Assembly: GCA_951640165.1 (NCBI GenBank)
Contig: OX621251.1
Location: 29,474,893 to 29,538,892, forward strand
Length of the DNA: 64,000 bases
From: Pseudoips prasinana
Lineage: Eukaryota > Arthropoda > Insecta > Lepidoptera > Nolidae
Direction: 5' to 3'
Part shown: piece after piece, positions 21,164 to 36,100 of the stretch
Position numbering within the stretch: the first letter of the stretch is position 1
Layout of the letters: each line of letters begins with the position of its first letter
Program-made: the position numbers and the translations under genes
The notes under the pieces: model-generated
Seen by the model: only the letters and a program-made list of their open reading frames with translations
Told to the model about the DNA's origin: nothing
Database searches by the model: none

Positions 21164-24100
21164 GTATTGTTCTTTTTCTTTTTTACGTACTTAAAAATTT
21201 CTAAATACATATGTATATAAGTTAGGTATATATATGTACAGACGCCAGCACTTGATGCGCGAGGCCTACTCGCGATGGGCCGATTTTTATAATATTACAC
21301 AGTGTATACTACACCACAAACGAGATAAGACTAATTAAATAATAATAATAATATCTAGGGACAATGTCACACAGATCATCCTAGCCCCAAACTAAGCAAA
21401 GCTTGTACTATGGGTACTAGGCGACGATATACATACTTATATAGATAGATAAATACTTAAATACATAGAAAACATCCATGACTCAGAAACAAATATTCGT
21501 GCTCATCACACAAATATTTGCACTTACTGGGATTCGAACCCAGGACCACCAGCTTCGTAGGCAGGAGCACTACCAACTAGGCTACGGTGATCGTCGTAAT
21601 TAAAATTAGTATTAAGTTTTTACTTCTTTCTTTTCTGTTGTTAAGTTTGGTATACAATAAAGAACATTTTCGTCACTTCTAACAATATTATGTATATATA
21701 TTGTTATTGTTATGTATACATACATACATAGACTCACGCCTGTTTCCCAGAGGGGTAGGCAGAGACAACGGATTTCCATTTGTCACGATCTTTGCATACA
21801 TACATGTATATATATAATATAGGTATATTTATTAGTATATTAGGTATATAACCAAAAACCAACCAAAACAGTAATTTCTTATTCTAGACATAATTTAACG
21901 ATCTTTAGACAAATTTTTAAATTAAATTTTCTTGATCATGTTTAATTTTATCTAAAAACTTTTAGACTAACTACCGAAATCGAAGAAATAGTCAATTTAA
22001 AACTTTCCAATGGCTTTAGTGGTTAGTGAACCACTAAAGCCATTCCTCCTTCTGTAAAAGGAGCGATACACATAATGTAAATACTAGATATAAGAATAAT
22101 CTCATATTGCATACTACCCGTCTCCACAAAATAAGTAACTCTTTTATGGGGCAATGTATAAGATTCTGTATCAAACTTCCCAATGATATTAGAGAATTGT
22201 CTACGAATAAGTTTAAAAGAATTATTAAAGCCAAATTAGGTAGCAGGGCATATCACAAAATATCAGATTATTTAAGTGATAAAAGTGCTTGGGATGGAGT
22301 TGTTCTGAGTCAACACACATGATTGTAATTAATCTTAAGTATAATTTATTTAAAAAAGGATTCCTACTGAGTTTTCTGGAAGTGTTTCTCAGTAGCTGCC
22401 ACGTCATGCACTGCACGGGAGGGTAAAAAATATGACGATTCCACATAAAAGTATAATTTTTACGGAATAAAGAATTTTTGACTTTGACTTAGGCCAAAGG
22501 TCGTGGGATGAACATCATCATGAATACGATTACTTGTTTTGTGTCTGGTACAGACGCCAGCACATCAAGCTACCCCAATCTGTCAAATTTCCCCAATTGA
22601 AAGTGAACCTTATGCTTTTGTGATAAAGTTGAAAATCTATAAATACATACAGCCACACAAAGATTGTTCCCGGGTGGGAAACGAACCCACGACCTCTGGC
22701 TTAGCAGTCAGGTACAATAATCACTATAGCCAGTCAAATAAAAAAAATGTTTAAGTATAGCACTTGCTATCAAACATTACATTTTATTTATAACTAGCGG
22801 CCCGGTACGTGCTTCTCTACGTATAAGGCATAGTATTAAAAAAATATTATTAAGTTCATTTATTCAAACAAAAAAATATTTTAAATTGCTAAAAGATGTT
22901 GTTTTTACACTTTTTAAAGAAGTTTTTTAAAATATTCTTTACGTACAAACCTTCCCTGGACTTCCACGAATAATTCAAGACCAAAATTTGCCAAATCGGT
23001 AAAGGCGTTGTTGAGTTATAACATTACAACGAAAAGTGGCATTGATTTTTATTTTATATATATATTTTTATATATATAAAGCATAAAATATTAAATCACT
23101 TGAGAGTTAAATAAATCCTGTATCCTGTTTTTTATTTTTACAAAAGTGTTATTAAAGTTCTTTAATAGTCCATCAATAATGCTCCTTCAATTGTTTGACT
23201 GCCTTCTCATTTAATGGAAAACTCTTTTATGATGGAACTCGCATGTACACACGGCTACATATCAAGCTATACCTTTCCATTATAAGCTGATCCTGCGTTG
23301 TATAGGATTTCCATACAATGAGAGGTCAGCTTATATTGGAAATTAAAGCTTGATATGTAGCCGTGTGTACAAAGGGTTTTAAATATAGCCAAGTCGCTAT
23401 TTTCGTGGCAATATTAGATTAGTATAGCATTTCACTACTTCGCAGATAGGACGCCATTGTAAGAGCAAGATTATTGTACTAATATACGCCAATATTGGAG
23501 GTTCTGGCGGAGTACTTCAGCCAGATTGTTACCAATAAGTTAAATATGATCAAATCAATTTAAACGTGGAATGGAACAAAAACACTTTTCGTCATAAAAC
23601 TTGTCTTAACATAGCAATCATCGACAACATACTCTTATAACATTTAAATCTGTGTTCAAATGGTGACTGAGACAGAAATGTTTTTATACAATCAACGAAT
23701 GTTTGAACTGTAAAACTTGGCGTATTTTGACAACTGAGGTTGATCTTATTATAGTGTTGATTAATCTATTTTTAAGGGTTGAATTATTTTCAGATATTTA
23801 ATAAATAGGTACCCAGTCTATATAACAAGAATTTAAAATTGATTGTTACTCATTCACACAATATTTCACATGCCTACTATCGGCGAAATGCGTGATTCAT
23901 TTATTTATTGTAACAACTTTTGTACTATAACTGGCGCATAAACACTATTATTATTACAACCTAAGTTTAAAATAAAATGGAATTCACATTTCTATTCAAA
24001 TCGTCGACCACTGCATATGTCTTTCTGTATTTCGCCGTGGTCTCCTTCTGTGAGGCAGTTTTGCTGCAGAAGGAGGCCGCCGAACGGGATCGGGAACGAG

Positions 24101-27100
24101 CCGATCCCGCTCGTAGGCGGAGGAGGCGTCGGGGTGGCGGCAGCAGCCGTTAGCCCAACTCCCCTCGGGGCCGCGGCGGCAGTGTGAGAAGTGTCCTCTA
24201 CTGCCGCCATGAACAAGCGGCTCCGGGATGACAGCGATCTGTCTGTGGCGCAGTCGCTGTACCGTACTGGCAGGAGTCGGCAATAGGGGAGGGCAATCCA
24301 AAGGAGCCCTCCCAGGGTACGTGTCCCGACCATCTGGGACATGGCGCAAAAGGGGGATACCGGAGCAGCATACCCGCGTTCCCGGGACTCCCCCATCAGG
24401 CGGCAACAAATTGAACAAATAGTGCTCATTTTCATTTTATATCTGTAAGTTTGAGTACTCAATTTTATGACCTAGTTTCGTCTAAGAAAAAGTATTTTCT
24501 TTCTTTAAAGACACCGCCCAATCTAGGGAAGTAAAGCCTTGTATCGCAGGTATTTTACAAATAAATAATTGACGGACACAAAGTGCATCAAGACTCAGAA
24601 CAACTACCTATGAGTCACACAAATAGCCGTCCTGGGCGGAAACCTGGGACGCGAACTGCGAGTGTTAACTGTGCAATCGAGTATTTATGTTTTGTAATTT
24701 AACGTGTAGACAAGTTGTGAACAAAATAAACTTGACGCTTATCTTTCACGCTCTAATAAGCCTGACTCGGACTTGACCTTATTTATAATTATCAAAATAT
24801 TCTATATCCATTCTAAACAAACTTAACCTTTACTTCTATATACAAAAATGATAACCTAATAAAACCTAATGAACCTTATCATAGTACTTACAATAATCTT
24901 ATTATTTCGGTTTGACTCACTCACCTATACGTATTTCATAATCTATCTAATAAGACTACTGTTTTTTTTTATGATAATAATAAATATCTTGGGACAATCT
25001 ACACACTTGTATCTGATCCCAGACTAGGTATAGCGTGTACTATACAGGCTCTGCCTAGTCAGGGATCAGATAAACCGTAAAAACCAGACAACTGTAATTA
25101 TACTTACATATTTCTAAATTATCATGTTCATCACACAAAGATTTGTCCCGGGTGAGAATCGAACCCACGACCTCTGGCTTATCAGTCAGGGTCACTAAGA
25201 CCAATCATTATTTTGGCAGGTAATTTTTTAGATTCGTCATGTCGGTCTGTCTGTCCGTCCGTATGTCACAGCCACTTTTTTCCGAAACTATAAGAGCTGT
25301 ACTGTTGAAACTTGGTAAGTAGATGTATTATGTGAACCGCATTAAGATTTTTATACAAAAATAGAATCAGAACAATAATTTTGGGGTTGGGGAGTCGCCA
25401 TACATAGAACAGAAACTCAAAAATTTTTTTTTCACTGTACCCATACCTGTGGGGTGTCTATGGATAGGTCTTCAAAAATGATATTGAGGTTACTAATACC
25501 ATTTTTTCTAAACTGAATAGTTTGCACGAGAGACACTTCAAAAGTGGTAAAATGAGTGTTCCCCTGCCCCCTGTAACTTCTAAAATAAGAGAATGATGAA
25601 ACTAAAAAAAATATATGATGTAGATTATCGTGGAAACTAACAACAAAAATTGGTTTGAACGAGATCTAGCTAGTAGTTATTTTTTAATACGTCATAAACC
25701 GCAATTTGCTTTTTTGCAATTTTATAATCAACTGAAATACTTTCTGCTACGGAACCCTTCATGTGCGAGTCCGACTCGCACTTGGCCGGTTTTTGTTGAA
25801 TCATATCGTTGAAAATAACAACAGTTTGACGGAGGACAACTACCACCGTTAAGTCTCAAATTGGCGCACCCAAGCTTTTGCACCTTCTTCAGACTTATGA
25901 AACACGGTGTAGTTATGTATCACCAAACTCATAATTTTCTGGCTGTGTGGTGACGGCCTAAAGAATATCGTCACCCCCTCTCATCCCGTGGGGCGACGTA
26001 GAAGTCGTCCCGAGGGAACATATACCAGAGAATGGGCAGCAGCGTTCTCATGAGTACCAATGTCTACCTTACTGCGATCGCCAACCCGTTTGCCAAGCGT
26101 GGCGATTATGTCAGATCCCTTCAAATGAAGGACACTTAATCATTTCTAATCTTATTTTTATGATGTTTACAAGTACTAAACATAAAAAAATAAGCTAAAT
26201 CATACACAAGAAAAAACGTCTACTACTGGACACAGGTACCCGGCGATAAATATTGCACATCGACATTTGGAAAGAGACAATCGGCCAACCTCGGCCCCGT
26301 AGAGCGTTATCTCTGTCGCACGAAATACAAACAGTCCGGTATTTATTGGGAGCTATTAAAACAATTTTAATTTGCTTCTTTTAGTAATTCTTTTTATTCT
26401 TTGTATAAAATACACCAATTTTTCTATAAGTGATGGCTTTAGGTTCGGGTAAAATAAAATAAAAAAAATATGTTCACATTATGTTTACGTATTTAATTAC
26501 TTTGGAAAATTACAGCTGTAGTGTACATAATAAACACCATTGTACCTTTTGTTAAAGTAAGACATTGTAATAAAAATAATAATAATTCTTATTCTCAATT
26601 ACTTCCATTTCACTATCTGTGCCACCAAAGAGGTCAATATCACTGTTTACTATCAGCCGTATTTATCACTAGTCTATCAGTGTAATTGTCTAAACCGTGT
26701 TGAATGCTTCTATATTCTTTCTCACATTTGATTGTATTCTGTGATCGCAAAACTTTTTCCACTCTTCAGCCCCGATCATGTTTACTTTTTCAGTCAATAA
26801 CGTTTTTACTGTAGTTAAATTCATACCCACATTTCTAGACGCTACATAGCCTTTAAGTTGATACCATATATTTTCAATTGGATTAAAATCCGAAAAAAAT
26901 ATTTAAATTTGGGGGTGTTAACAACTCTATATAATAATATATATTTTGAACTGGACGCGACCGCACTCTATCGCACTTGAACAACGACTGACAAAACGTC
27001 ACAAAGGCAGTGTGCGTCAGAGATAACGCTCTACGAAGCCAAAATCAGCCGACCGTCTCCCTCCAAAGGCCGATGTGCAATATTTATCGCCGGGTACTGT

Positions 27101-30100
27101 ACAAAGGTTTTCACTAAGTCGCCATTTGGAGGGGTTTGCTGTAGTCACCGAATATGGCATGCGAGTTGGCGATCGCAACTAGATGGTAGCTAGTATACAG
27201 CTGCTGTGTGGTGATGGAATAGAACATCATCACCTCATCTCATCACGTGGAGACCGTAAAAAATCATCCGAGGGAATACCTACCAGAGAACGGGCAGCTG
27301 CGTTATTTTCTGTGTCCATCAAACTGCGATTACCAACCCGTCTGCCAAGCGTGGTGATTATGGCTAATCCCCCTTCTTTGGGAGGCTTTTGTCCAACAGT
27401 GGACGTACTTTGGCTGACATGACACCCACGGGACGATATAGGTTGGCCTTGTTATTCCTTCTGGTACGGGATTCACGTGGCACCTATATGAACCCTACTT
27501 AGATATTTTGGTTATATTTAAGGTACCATGCTAAAAACAATCCCGTCCGTAACTCAGAGCAATATATCTCAGGTTACTAAGTGAAAAACTTAACTAAGTG
27601 AAAAACTTGAGAATGCCAACAATTTTAGAGTACCTACATAAATTTTAATTTTATAGCATTAGCATTGCGAAATGTAAACTAAATCGCCCTCCGTAAAGGT
27701 GTTAGCAAAAGAATCCTAAAGTTGATATTCCAGTGTTGATCGTTCATAGCTTAATGAAGTCGCCTACCCCGGACTGGTAGTGGGTGCTGATGAGACCCAA
27801 AGGACAATTAAATTTATGATTTGCCATTTTTGTGATTAGTATATACATATATATACAAGGCGTAACATAAAGAGTAGATCTAACTTTACCTTTAAACAAG
27901 CCATAGACTATACGAGGCTGCATTAATTTCAACCTTATCACTTTGCAATAAGGTCCAAAAACAATGAAATAAAAACGTATAGCAAGGCCAGGGGCTCTAC
28001 CGTCTAAGTCACCGAACATAGATTTCTTAAATGGCGTTCAAATAAATGGAGGTTAAAAACTACTTAATCAATCATTAAATCGGCTTCCATTAGCACATGT
28101 GACGTCATAAGTGGTCCGGAATAGATTGTCAACGTTGAAGCCGATTTAACTATTGATTAAGTCATTTTTAACCTTTATTTATTTGAACGCCATTTAAGAA
28201 ATCGATGTTCGGTGACTTAGCCGGTAGAACCCCTGGTTAGGGGTTAAGGATCTTTATTTTCCTATGCAGCCATAACATAATATTCTTCGCCGTCAACCAC
28301 ATGGCAAACGTATTAGTTTGTCTTAATTTAGTTAAATGTGTTCTTTCGATTCTACGTTATTAACTACATCTATCTCTCTTGACTAAAGCCCATTCACTAT
28401 TACAGCTCTACCCCACGATCCAGTTATCGGGAACTTGGACCTGTTCAGTGATAATGCAGACCACTGGGAGAAGGACTACATTGCTCCAAGATACAACGCT
28501 GAGACGGATAACGTTTACCATCTATTTACTAGGTATGAATACTCATTTCAATACATTAATACCATTTAATATATGTGTTGGGTTGGATAATATTTATTTA
28601 GATAAAAGGTGCGCCTACATGCGCTTCCAAAAACGAGATACGCGCGTAGTAAACGCTAGTCTAAAACTGTTCTTTATGTTCACACCAAGAAACACTTAAA
28701 CAGTATGAGTCTAGCTAGACTGGCTAAGATTTAAAAACGCCTGTGCCAAAATTACATCGTCCACATAAACAAACATTTCCATTCAAAAATGTTCATAAAA
28801 TAAAAACTACTACGCCCAACTATGTAAATTTTTTTGGGACCAAACGGCTACTATTCTGCTTCAAACTAAAGAAGAATCGCGTAAATCGGATAATAAATCT
28901 CCGGGTGTAGGTACATACATAAAACAATACCAATCAACTTAAGAACCTTCTCCTTTAGAAGCTACTAAACAAAAATATCGATTATTTATCTGGCAGCACC
29001 AAGCGGCGACGTTAGACAAGGAGACGAACCGAGGGCTCAGTACTTTGTTCTGGTGGAGCACGCAACGAGTTTGTGATGTCAGAAAAAAATATATACATAT
29101 TTAGTTGCCCTCTATCATAGATATGTTAGTGTTATAATAAATAGCTGTGCCCCGCGTTTTTACCCGCGTTATAGTTTATAAATTATAGCGTATGTGTTAA
29201 TCCAGGGTGTCAGCTAACTGCTCACCAAATTTTCTTAAAATCGCTCCAGCTGTTTAGACGTGAAGAAGTAAAACGCATTTAAAATGAGGTTAGGATCATA
29301 TCTGATGGAAATTGTTGACAATAATATAAATTTAATGTATTAGTTTAATATAGCTTTCAAGTTATTTTTAGGGTTCCGTAGCCAAATGGCAAAAAACGGA
29401 ACCCTTATAGATTCGTCATGTCTGTCTGTCTATCCGTCCGTATGTCACAGCCACTTTTTTCCGAAACTATAAGAGCTGTACTTTTGGAACTTGGTAAGTA
29501 GATGTATTCTGTGAACCGCATTAAGATTTTTACACAAAAATAAAAAAAATAACTATAATTTTTGGGGTTCCCCATACATAGAACTAACTGAAACTCAAAA
29601 AACATTTTTTTTTCGAACATACATGGATATTATCTATGGATAGATCTTCAAAAATGATATTGAGGTTTCTAATATATTTGTTTTCTAAACTGAATAGTTT
29701 GCGCGAGAGACACATCCAAAGAAGTAAAATGAGTGTAACTGAACTACTCTCCTATAATCCAATGACTGTGAGCTCAAAGTACTGTACTGCCAGTCTACGT
29801 TTACGGATCAATAAATGCAATTGACTATGCGCACCTCCAACCAAGTATTCTATAACACATATATATTCCATTGTGTGTTAGTGCTTGCGGTGGCGTTGTG
29901 GGTCGGGTCGTTTCTTTCCCTCTAATATGGCGAGGGAGGCGATGGTTGGCCCTCACGTCACAATTGTGAACTGGTACTCATTTATTTTTTTTCATTTTTT
30001 TTATTCTCATACAGTCGTCGCCTTTGGTAGACTTCGTTTGATTTGTTAATATTGTGAAAATACGCGGATGCACCCACCGTTTCTTCAAGTAACGATTCAA

Positions 30101-33100
30101 AAATATAGTCCATTTTGAAATATTGTTTAATAGTTCAAGCACAAGTCATCTCGACGTAGAATCTCACCCATCAGTTCATTTTTCCAGAGACAATCCGTCG
30201 GTGAGTCAGCCCCTCCTGATAGGTACTGACCTTAGCTCCACCAACTACAATTCCAGTAAAAGAACCGGATGCCTCATCCATGGTTGGCAGAACACTGTCA
30301 CCTCGGATTTTAACACCGTCATGGTACCAGGTAAACAACACTTAAATTCGTGCTTATTTTTCTATAGATATTTGTTAGCAAACAAGCATACGGCCCACCT
30401 GATGGTAAGTCGTCACCGTAGCCTATGAACGCTTGCAACTGGCATCATTACCGCGTTGCCGAAACCATATTGACCCTTTTTGAAGGACCCTATTCTGTAG
30501 TTTCTTGGAAAAACTGTAACAGGGAGTTCATTCCACAATTTCAACGTACGTGGGAGGAAGTTTCGCGGAAAGCGATGCGTACGAGATTGAAAAGGTGTTT
30601 CGTAAACAACTCAGAAATTGTAATTTCTATTGTAAATAAAACATAGTCTATACATAGGTGTGATCTACAATCGATGTCGAGGCCAAAAATAGAGTTTTAA
30701 GAATTTATGTCTGTGTGTCTGTTTGTCTGTATGTATGTCCGGGCTAAACAAGCTAAAAAAGCAAAAGGTACTGCATGGATTTACTTCAAATTTTGGATGA
30801 ATATTACGTAGAGGTCGGGTCAACATATAGGCTACATATTATCACGCTATCACCTACGGGGGAGGAGCTGTGATAATTTATAAAACTTAACGTGGGTAAA
30901 ACCGCGGGGCACAGCTAGTTATTTATAAAGAAATTAAGTTCGATGTACTGACTGTATTTGAGGATACATTTAAGGCTACGTGTTAATAAAAAGAAATAGG
31001 GAGAGTGTGGGGTAGTAAGCGGCGAGCTAGACTACATTGCCACCCACGAGATGAGAAGGGGTGATAATATTCTGATTTACGCCGCCGTCACCACACAGCA
31101 ATATCTAGCTTGTGTCAAAGAGTCGTTCGCTTTAAAACAGTATTATACTTATAAAATACAACTGTCTAATACATTTTGTAAAATCCTATAAGCAAAATTG
31201 AACGTGGATTACTTACTTATCGAATGGGCAGTAGTTACCCTAATCTAAGAGTTATTCTAGCCGCCGACTGTTGTCCTCCGAAGCACAGAGACGCTCAGAA
31301 ATTAGACCACTTCGGCGGTTATCCATCTATGGACTGACCTTGAGGCTAGTTGCTTAACCGCGCCAATCACTAATGGTAAACGGTGAGATCATGTAGATTA
31401 ATGAATTATCAATACCGAAAGTCTGTTTCTAAAGAGCTATTTTGATATTTTTGCTTCATGTAAAAGTTAACCAATCGCGTGAATATTTTCATAAAAATAA
31501 AAATCAATAAAAGTTGTGCAAGTTTATGCGCAACTTTTTTATTGGTTACATTAATAATAATAACCTAGGACATTATTTACACACGGCCATCTGATCCCAA
31601 ATAAAAAAATAATGAAAATAAAATAAAATAAAATAAAAAAAAAAAAAAAAAAATAAAATAAAATAAAATAAAATAAAATAAAATAAAATAAAATAAAATA
31701 AAATAAAATAAAATAAAATAAAATAAAATAAAATAAAATAAAATAAAATAAAATAAAATAAAATAAAATAAGATACAATAAAATAAAATAAAATAAAATA
31801 AAATAAAATAAAATAAAATAAAATAAAATAAAATAAAATAAAATAAAATAAAATAAAAATAGAATAGAATAAAAATAGAATAGAATAGAATAGAATAGAA
31901 TAGAATAAAATAGAATAGAATAGAATAGAATAGAATAGAATTGAATAGAATTGAATAGAATTGAATAGAATTGAATAGAATAGAATAGAATAGAATAGAA
32001 TAGAATAGAATAGAATAGACTAGAATAGAATAGAATAGAATAGAATAGAATAGAATAGAATAGAATAGAATAGAATAGAATAGAATAGAATAGAATAGAA
32101 TAGAATAGAATAGAATAGAATAGAATAGAATAGAATAGAATAGAATAGAATAGAATAGAATAGAATAGAATAGAATAGAATAGAATAGAATAGAATAGAA
32201 TAGAATAGAATAGAATAGAATAGAATAGAATAGAATAGAATAGAATAGAATAGAATAGAATAGAATAGAATAGAATAGAATAGAATAGAATAGAATAGAA
32301 TAGAATAGAATAGAATAGAATAGAATAGAATAGAATAGAATAGAATAGAATAGAATAGAATAGAATAGAATAGAATAGAATAGAAAAGAATAAAATAAAA
32401 TAAAATAAAATAAAATAACATAAAACAACATAAAACAACATAAAACAACATAAAACAACATAAAATAACATAAAATAACATAAAATAACATAAAATATAA
32501 TAAAATAACATAAAATAACATAAAATAAAATATAATAACATAAAATAAAATTAACGAAAATAAAATAAAGGGACGAATTCAATATTATTATTATGACGGA
32601 CCTTTAATGCTACTAGCAGAGCTTGTACTATGAGAGCTTGTACTATGGAAACCAGATAATTGATTTACTACATATACTATTGTTTTTGTAAATATATACT
32701 TACAAAAAAAAGTAGGCTTATATAGGCTGCGCAAGGGTAATCTTCAGGGAAGGTGTAACCTATACAACGAGTTACCCCTAACAGTTCCTTAACTATGCTA
32801 TTATTTTGTCCAGCGTTCCTGGCTGCGGAAGATATGAACGTTATTGCAGTGGACTGGAGTGCTGGTGCTAGTACCTCCAACTACAGCGAAGCTGTTACAT
32901 ACACGCCTCTCTCTGGTAAGACTTGAAAATTAATCATTCTAATCATAAAGATGTGTAAAAATTGCCACAGTACGAGGTCCCGCTCACCTTTATTATTCGT
33001 CTAACTGTGCCCCGCGATTTTACCCACGTTAAACTTTTAAAATTATAGCCTATGTGTTAATCCACGGTGTCGGGTAACTCCATACCAAATTATTAAAATC

Positions 33101-36100
33101 GCTCAAGCCGTTTAGGCGTGAAGAAGTAACAAACATAGACACTCATAAACTTTCGCCTTTATAATATTAGTGTGACTAGTCTCCTACCCCGATTTCACAC
33201 GGGTAAATATTCATTCTATCATCCCGATAAGTGTTTTGTTTTTATATATTTTTTTATCGATTGAGTATGCTTTTGTTATTGTACCGTTTTGTTCCAATTT
33301 ACTGACTAAAGGAAAAATTTAAGTAGCTTTTTATGTGTTTTTAATGCTTAGTTTAACAAGTAATTTTGAACGCTCGGCATGCCTGGATATTGAACACCAA
33401 AAAAATACTTTAAATTGAGAATCTATTGTATATCTTTCTCAACTTTGCAAATGCAAAAACTGGAAATTTATTGAGCTGAGTGCATACTAAGCTGTTTCTT
33501 ACGACTCATGTAGTTAGTTCCTGATCATAATCCCCTGAACGGCTGAACCGATCTTCTTCAAATTTGACACAGAGGTAGTGACCATACTCGTGAGTACATA
33601 TATCTGAATTCATAAAAATTAGGCACGCCACGGAGGAATAATTACCGAAACAAACAAATGTCAGATTGATATAAATGTTAAATCTACTTAACAATATAGC
33701 TCTATATCAAGCAAGAGAATGCCTTCCAGCTTTATATTTATTGATTTTGACCCGTCCAGATCACCGAATCTGGATGGAAGAATGAACTCTTCATTCTCAA
33801 TATTTGAACAAATGAATCAACTTAAATCTACGCTTCGTGCTAGGACGTGTTCATAAGCATAACGAACTATAGACGCCAGCACATCAAGCTACAATCACAA
33901 TCACTTTCAATTGGGGGAATTTGACAGATTGGGGAATCTGTCAAATTTCCCCAATTGAAAGTGAAACTTATGCTTATGCGATAAAGTTGAAAATCTATAA
34001 AATAAATTTGACAACACTGAGGTAGCTGGATTTACTGGCTTCTGTACATAACATTCTGTTCTCCGTTGTAGGGCAAGCAGTAGCGAGTTTCATTGCGTGG
34101 CTAGTAGATACTACCGGTGGCAGTCTAGACAACTTCCACATCGTCGGCCATAGTCTTGGCGGTCAACAAGCTGGTATCGTCGGTAGAAACCTTGATGGAG
34201 CGGTCGCTTACATTACTGGTAACGTTTTTTTTTTCACTTAAGTGTGCATAAATAGTTGGAAATATCAAGAACTAAGAAAACATTCAAACTTATCGTCATT
34301 TATTAATGTGAAATCGGCCTGTGGAAACCGGCCAGAGGTGAATTCCGCTTCTGTCTTGGAAGTATTTAAAGTTATTTATTAATTATTTACTATCAGAGAT
34401 GGACCGCGTAGCTACGAATGTTAGCTGAGGATTTTTGATGATCGAAAAAGTATTTTTTATGGAGGCCCTTCCAGGTATGTCTAAAAATTTGGGGAGATGT
34501 AGCAGCCTACAATGATTGCTAGTCCCCACTCCACGACGACGAATAAGGGACTCCTTAGCCAGGAGTGTGCGCAATGGGGCTCCGTTCTCCCCCTGGCCAG
34601 TATATAGCAACGAGACCCCGAACCAACGAGGGCGGTCAGGGATAGAATGAAGCTCCGCCACTATTGCTAGGGCCACCTATCGCTCTGCGATCGTCTGCCT
34701 AAGACCTTCCGCAGCAATGCAGTGGTACAAGTTGCCCTGCAAAATAAGTTGGGGGGAAAGAATGCTCACACCTACATCAAGACCCCGACCAGGCCAGAAC
34801 CCGGTTCATAGGACCGCGACGATATTGTCAGAGGTACCTTGCATACTTGTATGCTGACTTAATGCTACAAAAAACCGGCCAAGTGCGAGTCGGACTCGCA
34901 CATGAAGGGCTCCATAGCAGCAAGTATTTCAGCTCATTAAATGAAAGGTAAATTGCGGTTTACGATTTATGACGTATTAAAAAAAAACTACTTACTAGAT
35001 CTCGTCCACACCAATTTTCGTTGTTAGTTTTCATGGTTATGTACAGAATATTTTTTTTTTAGTTTTATCATTCTCTTATTTTAAATGTTACAGGGGGAGG
35101 GGCACTCATTTTACCACTTTGGAAGTGTCTCTCGCGCAAACTATTCAGTTTAGAAAAAATGATATTAGGAACCTCAATATCATTTTTGAAGACCTATCTA
35201 TAGATACCCACATGTATGGGTGTGATGAAAAAAAAATTGAGTTTCAGTTCTATGTATCGGGAACCCCCAAAACTATTGCTTTTTTTTATTTTTGTGAGAA
35301 AATCTTAATGCGGTTCACAGAATACATCTACTTACCAAGTTTCAACTGTTTAGCTTTTTTAGTTTCGGAAAAAAGTGGCTGTGCCATACGGACGGACAGA
35401 CAGACAGACATGACGAATCTATAAGGGTTCCGTTTTTTGCCATTTGGCTACGGAACCCTAAAAAAGCGGAAGTGGATTTATAACAGTGCTAGCTATAGAT
35501 CACAATTTTACAATCACATTTTTTCAGCATTGGACCCCGCTTATCCCGAATGGAGTACTAATAATGAAACTTTAAGATCTACTGACGGCGTGTATACAGA
35601 AGCTATCCATACTAATGCTGGTGTACTAGGCTTTGAGTCTAATCTTTGTGATTGTGACTTCTATCCCAACAAAGGAATTAATATGCCAGGATGCAACTCC
35701 CTGACCTGTGATCATGCCAGGTATGAAAGTGTTAATCTACTATATAATAAAAATAAGTCGGGTTTTCCTTCCTGACGCTATAACTCCAGAACGCACGAAC
35801 CGATTTACACGGTTTTGCATTCGTTGGAAAGGTCTCGGGCTCCGTGAGGTTTATAGCAATGAAAATTTATAAAATTTTACGCGGGTAACACCGCGGGGCA
35901 CACCTAGTAGATATTATATTAATCTTGGTATTGCCTATAAGGTGTTTTAATATCACTGTGTATTTCCAAACGCTTGAAAACGCACCATATATCCACACAG
36001 TGAAGACTGATTTTAGGTTGACGTAATCTCTATGGAGCCTAGCCAATACAGCCTAGACAGGACATAGTGCGTTTATATAGATGCACTTACAGTTTTCTCA

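Noticed and set aside
24000..24425. Possible protein-coding exon on the minus strand (156 and 140 codon frames)
   Set aside because: Two overlapping frames of similar length in GC-rich DNA, low-complexity Ala/Pro content, no splice context and no known domain.
31551..32582. Very long open frames (173-343 codons) of YSILF and FYFIL repeats on the minus strand
   Set aside because: A 5-nt repeat without stop codons stays open in all frames of one strand. This is a microsatellite, not a gene.
35119..35424. 101-codon plus-strand frame between lipase exons 5 and 6
   Set aside because: It lies within the GGGTTCCGT-type repeat, of which reversed and broken copies occur at 25225 and 29370.
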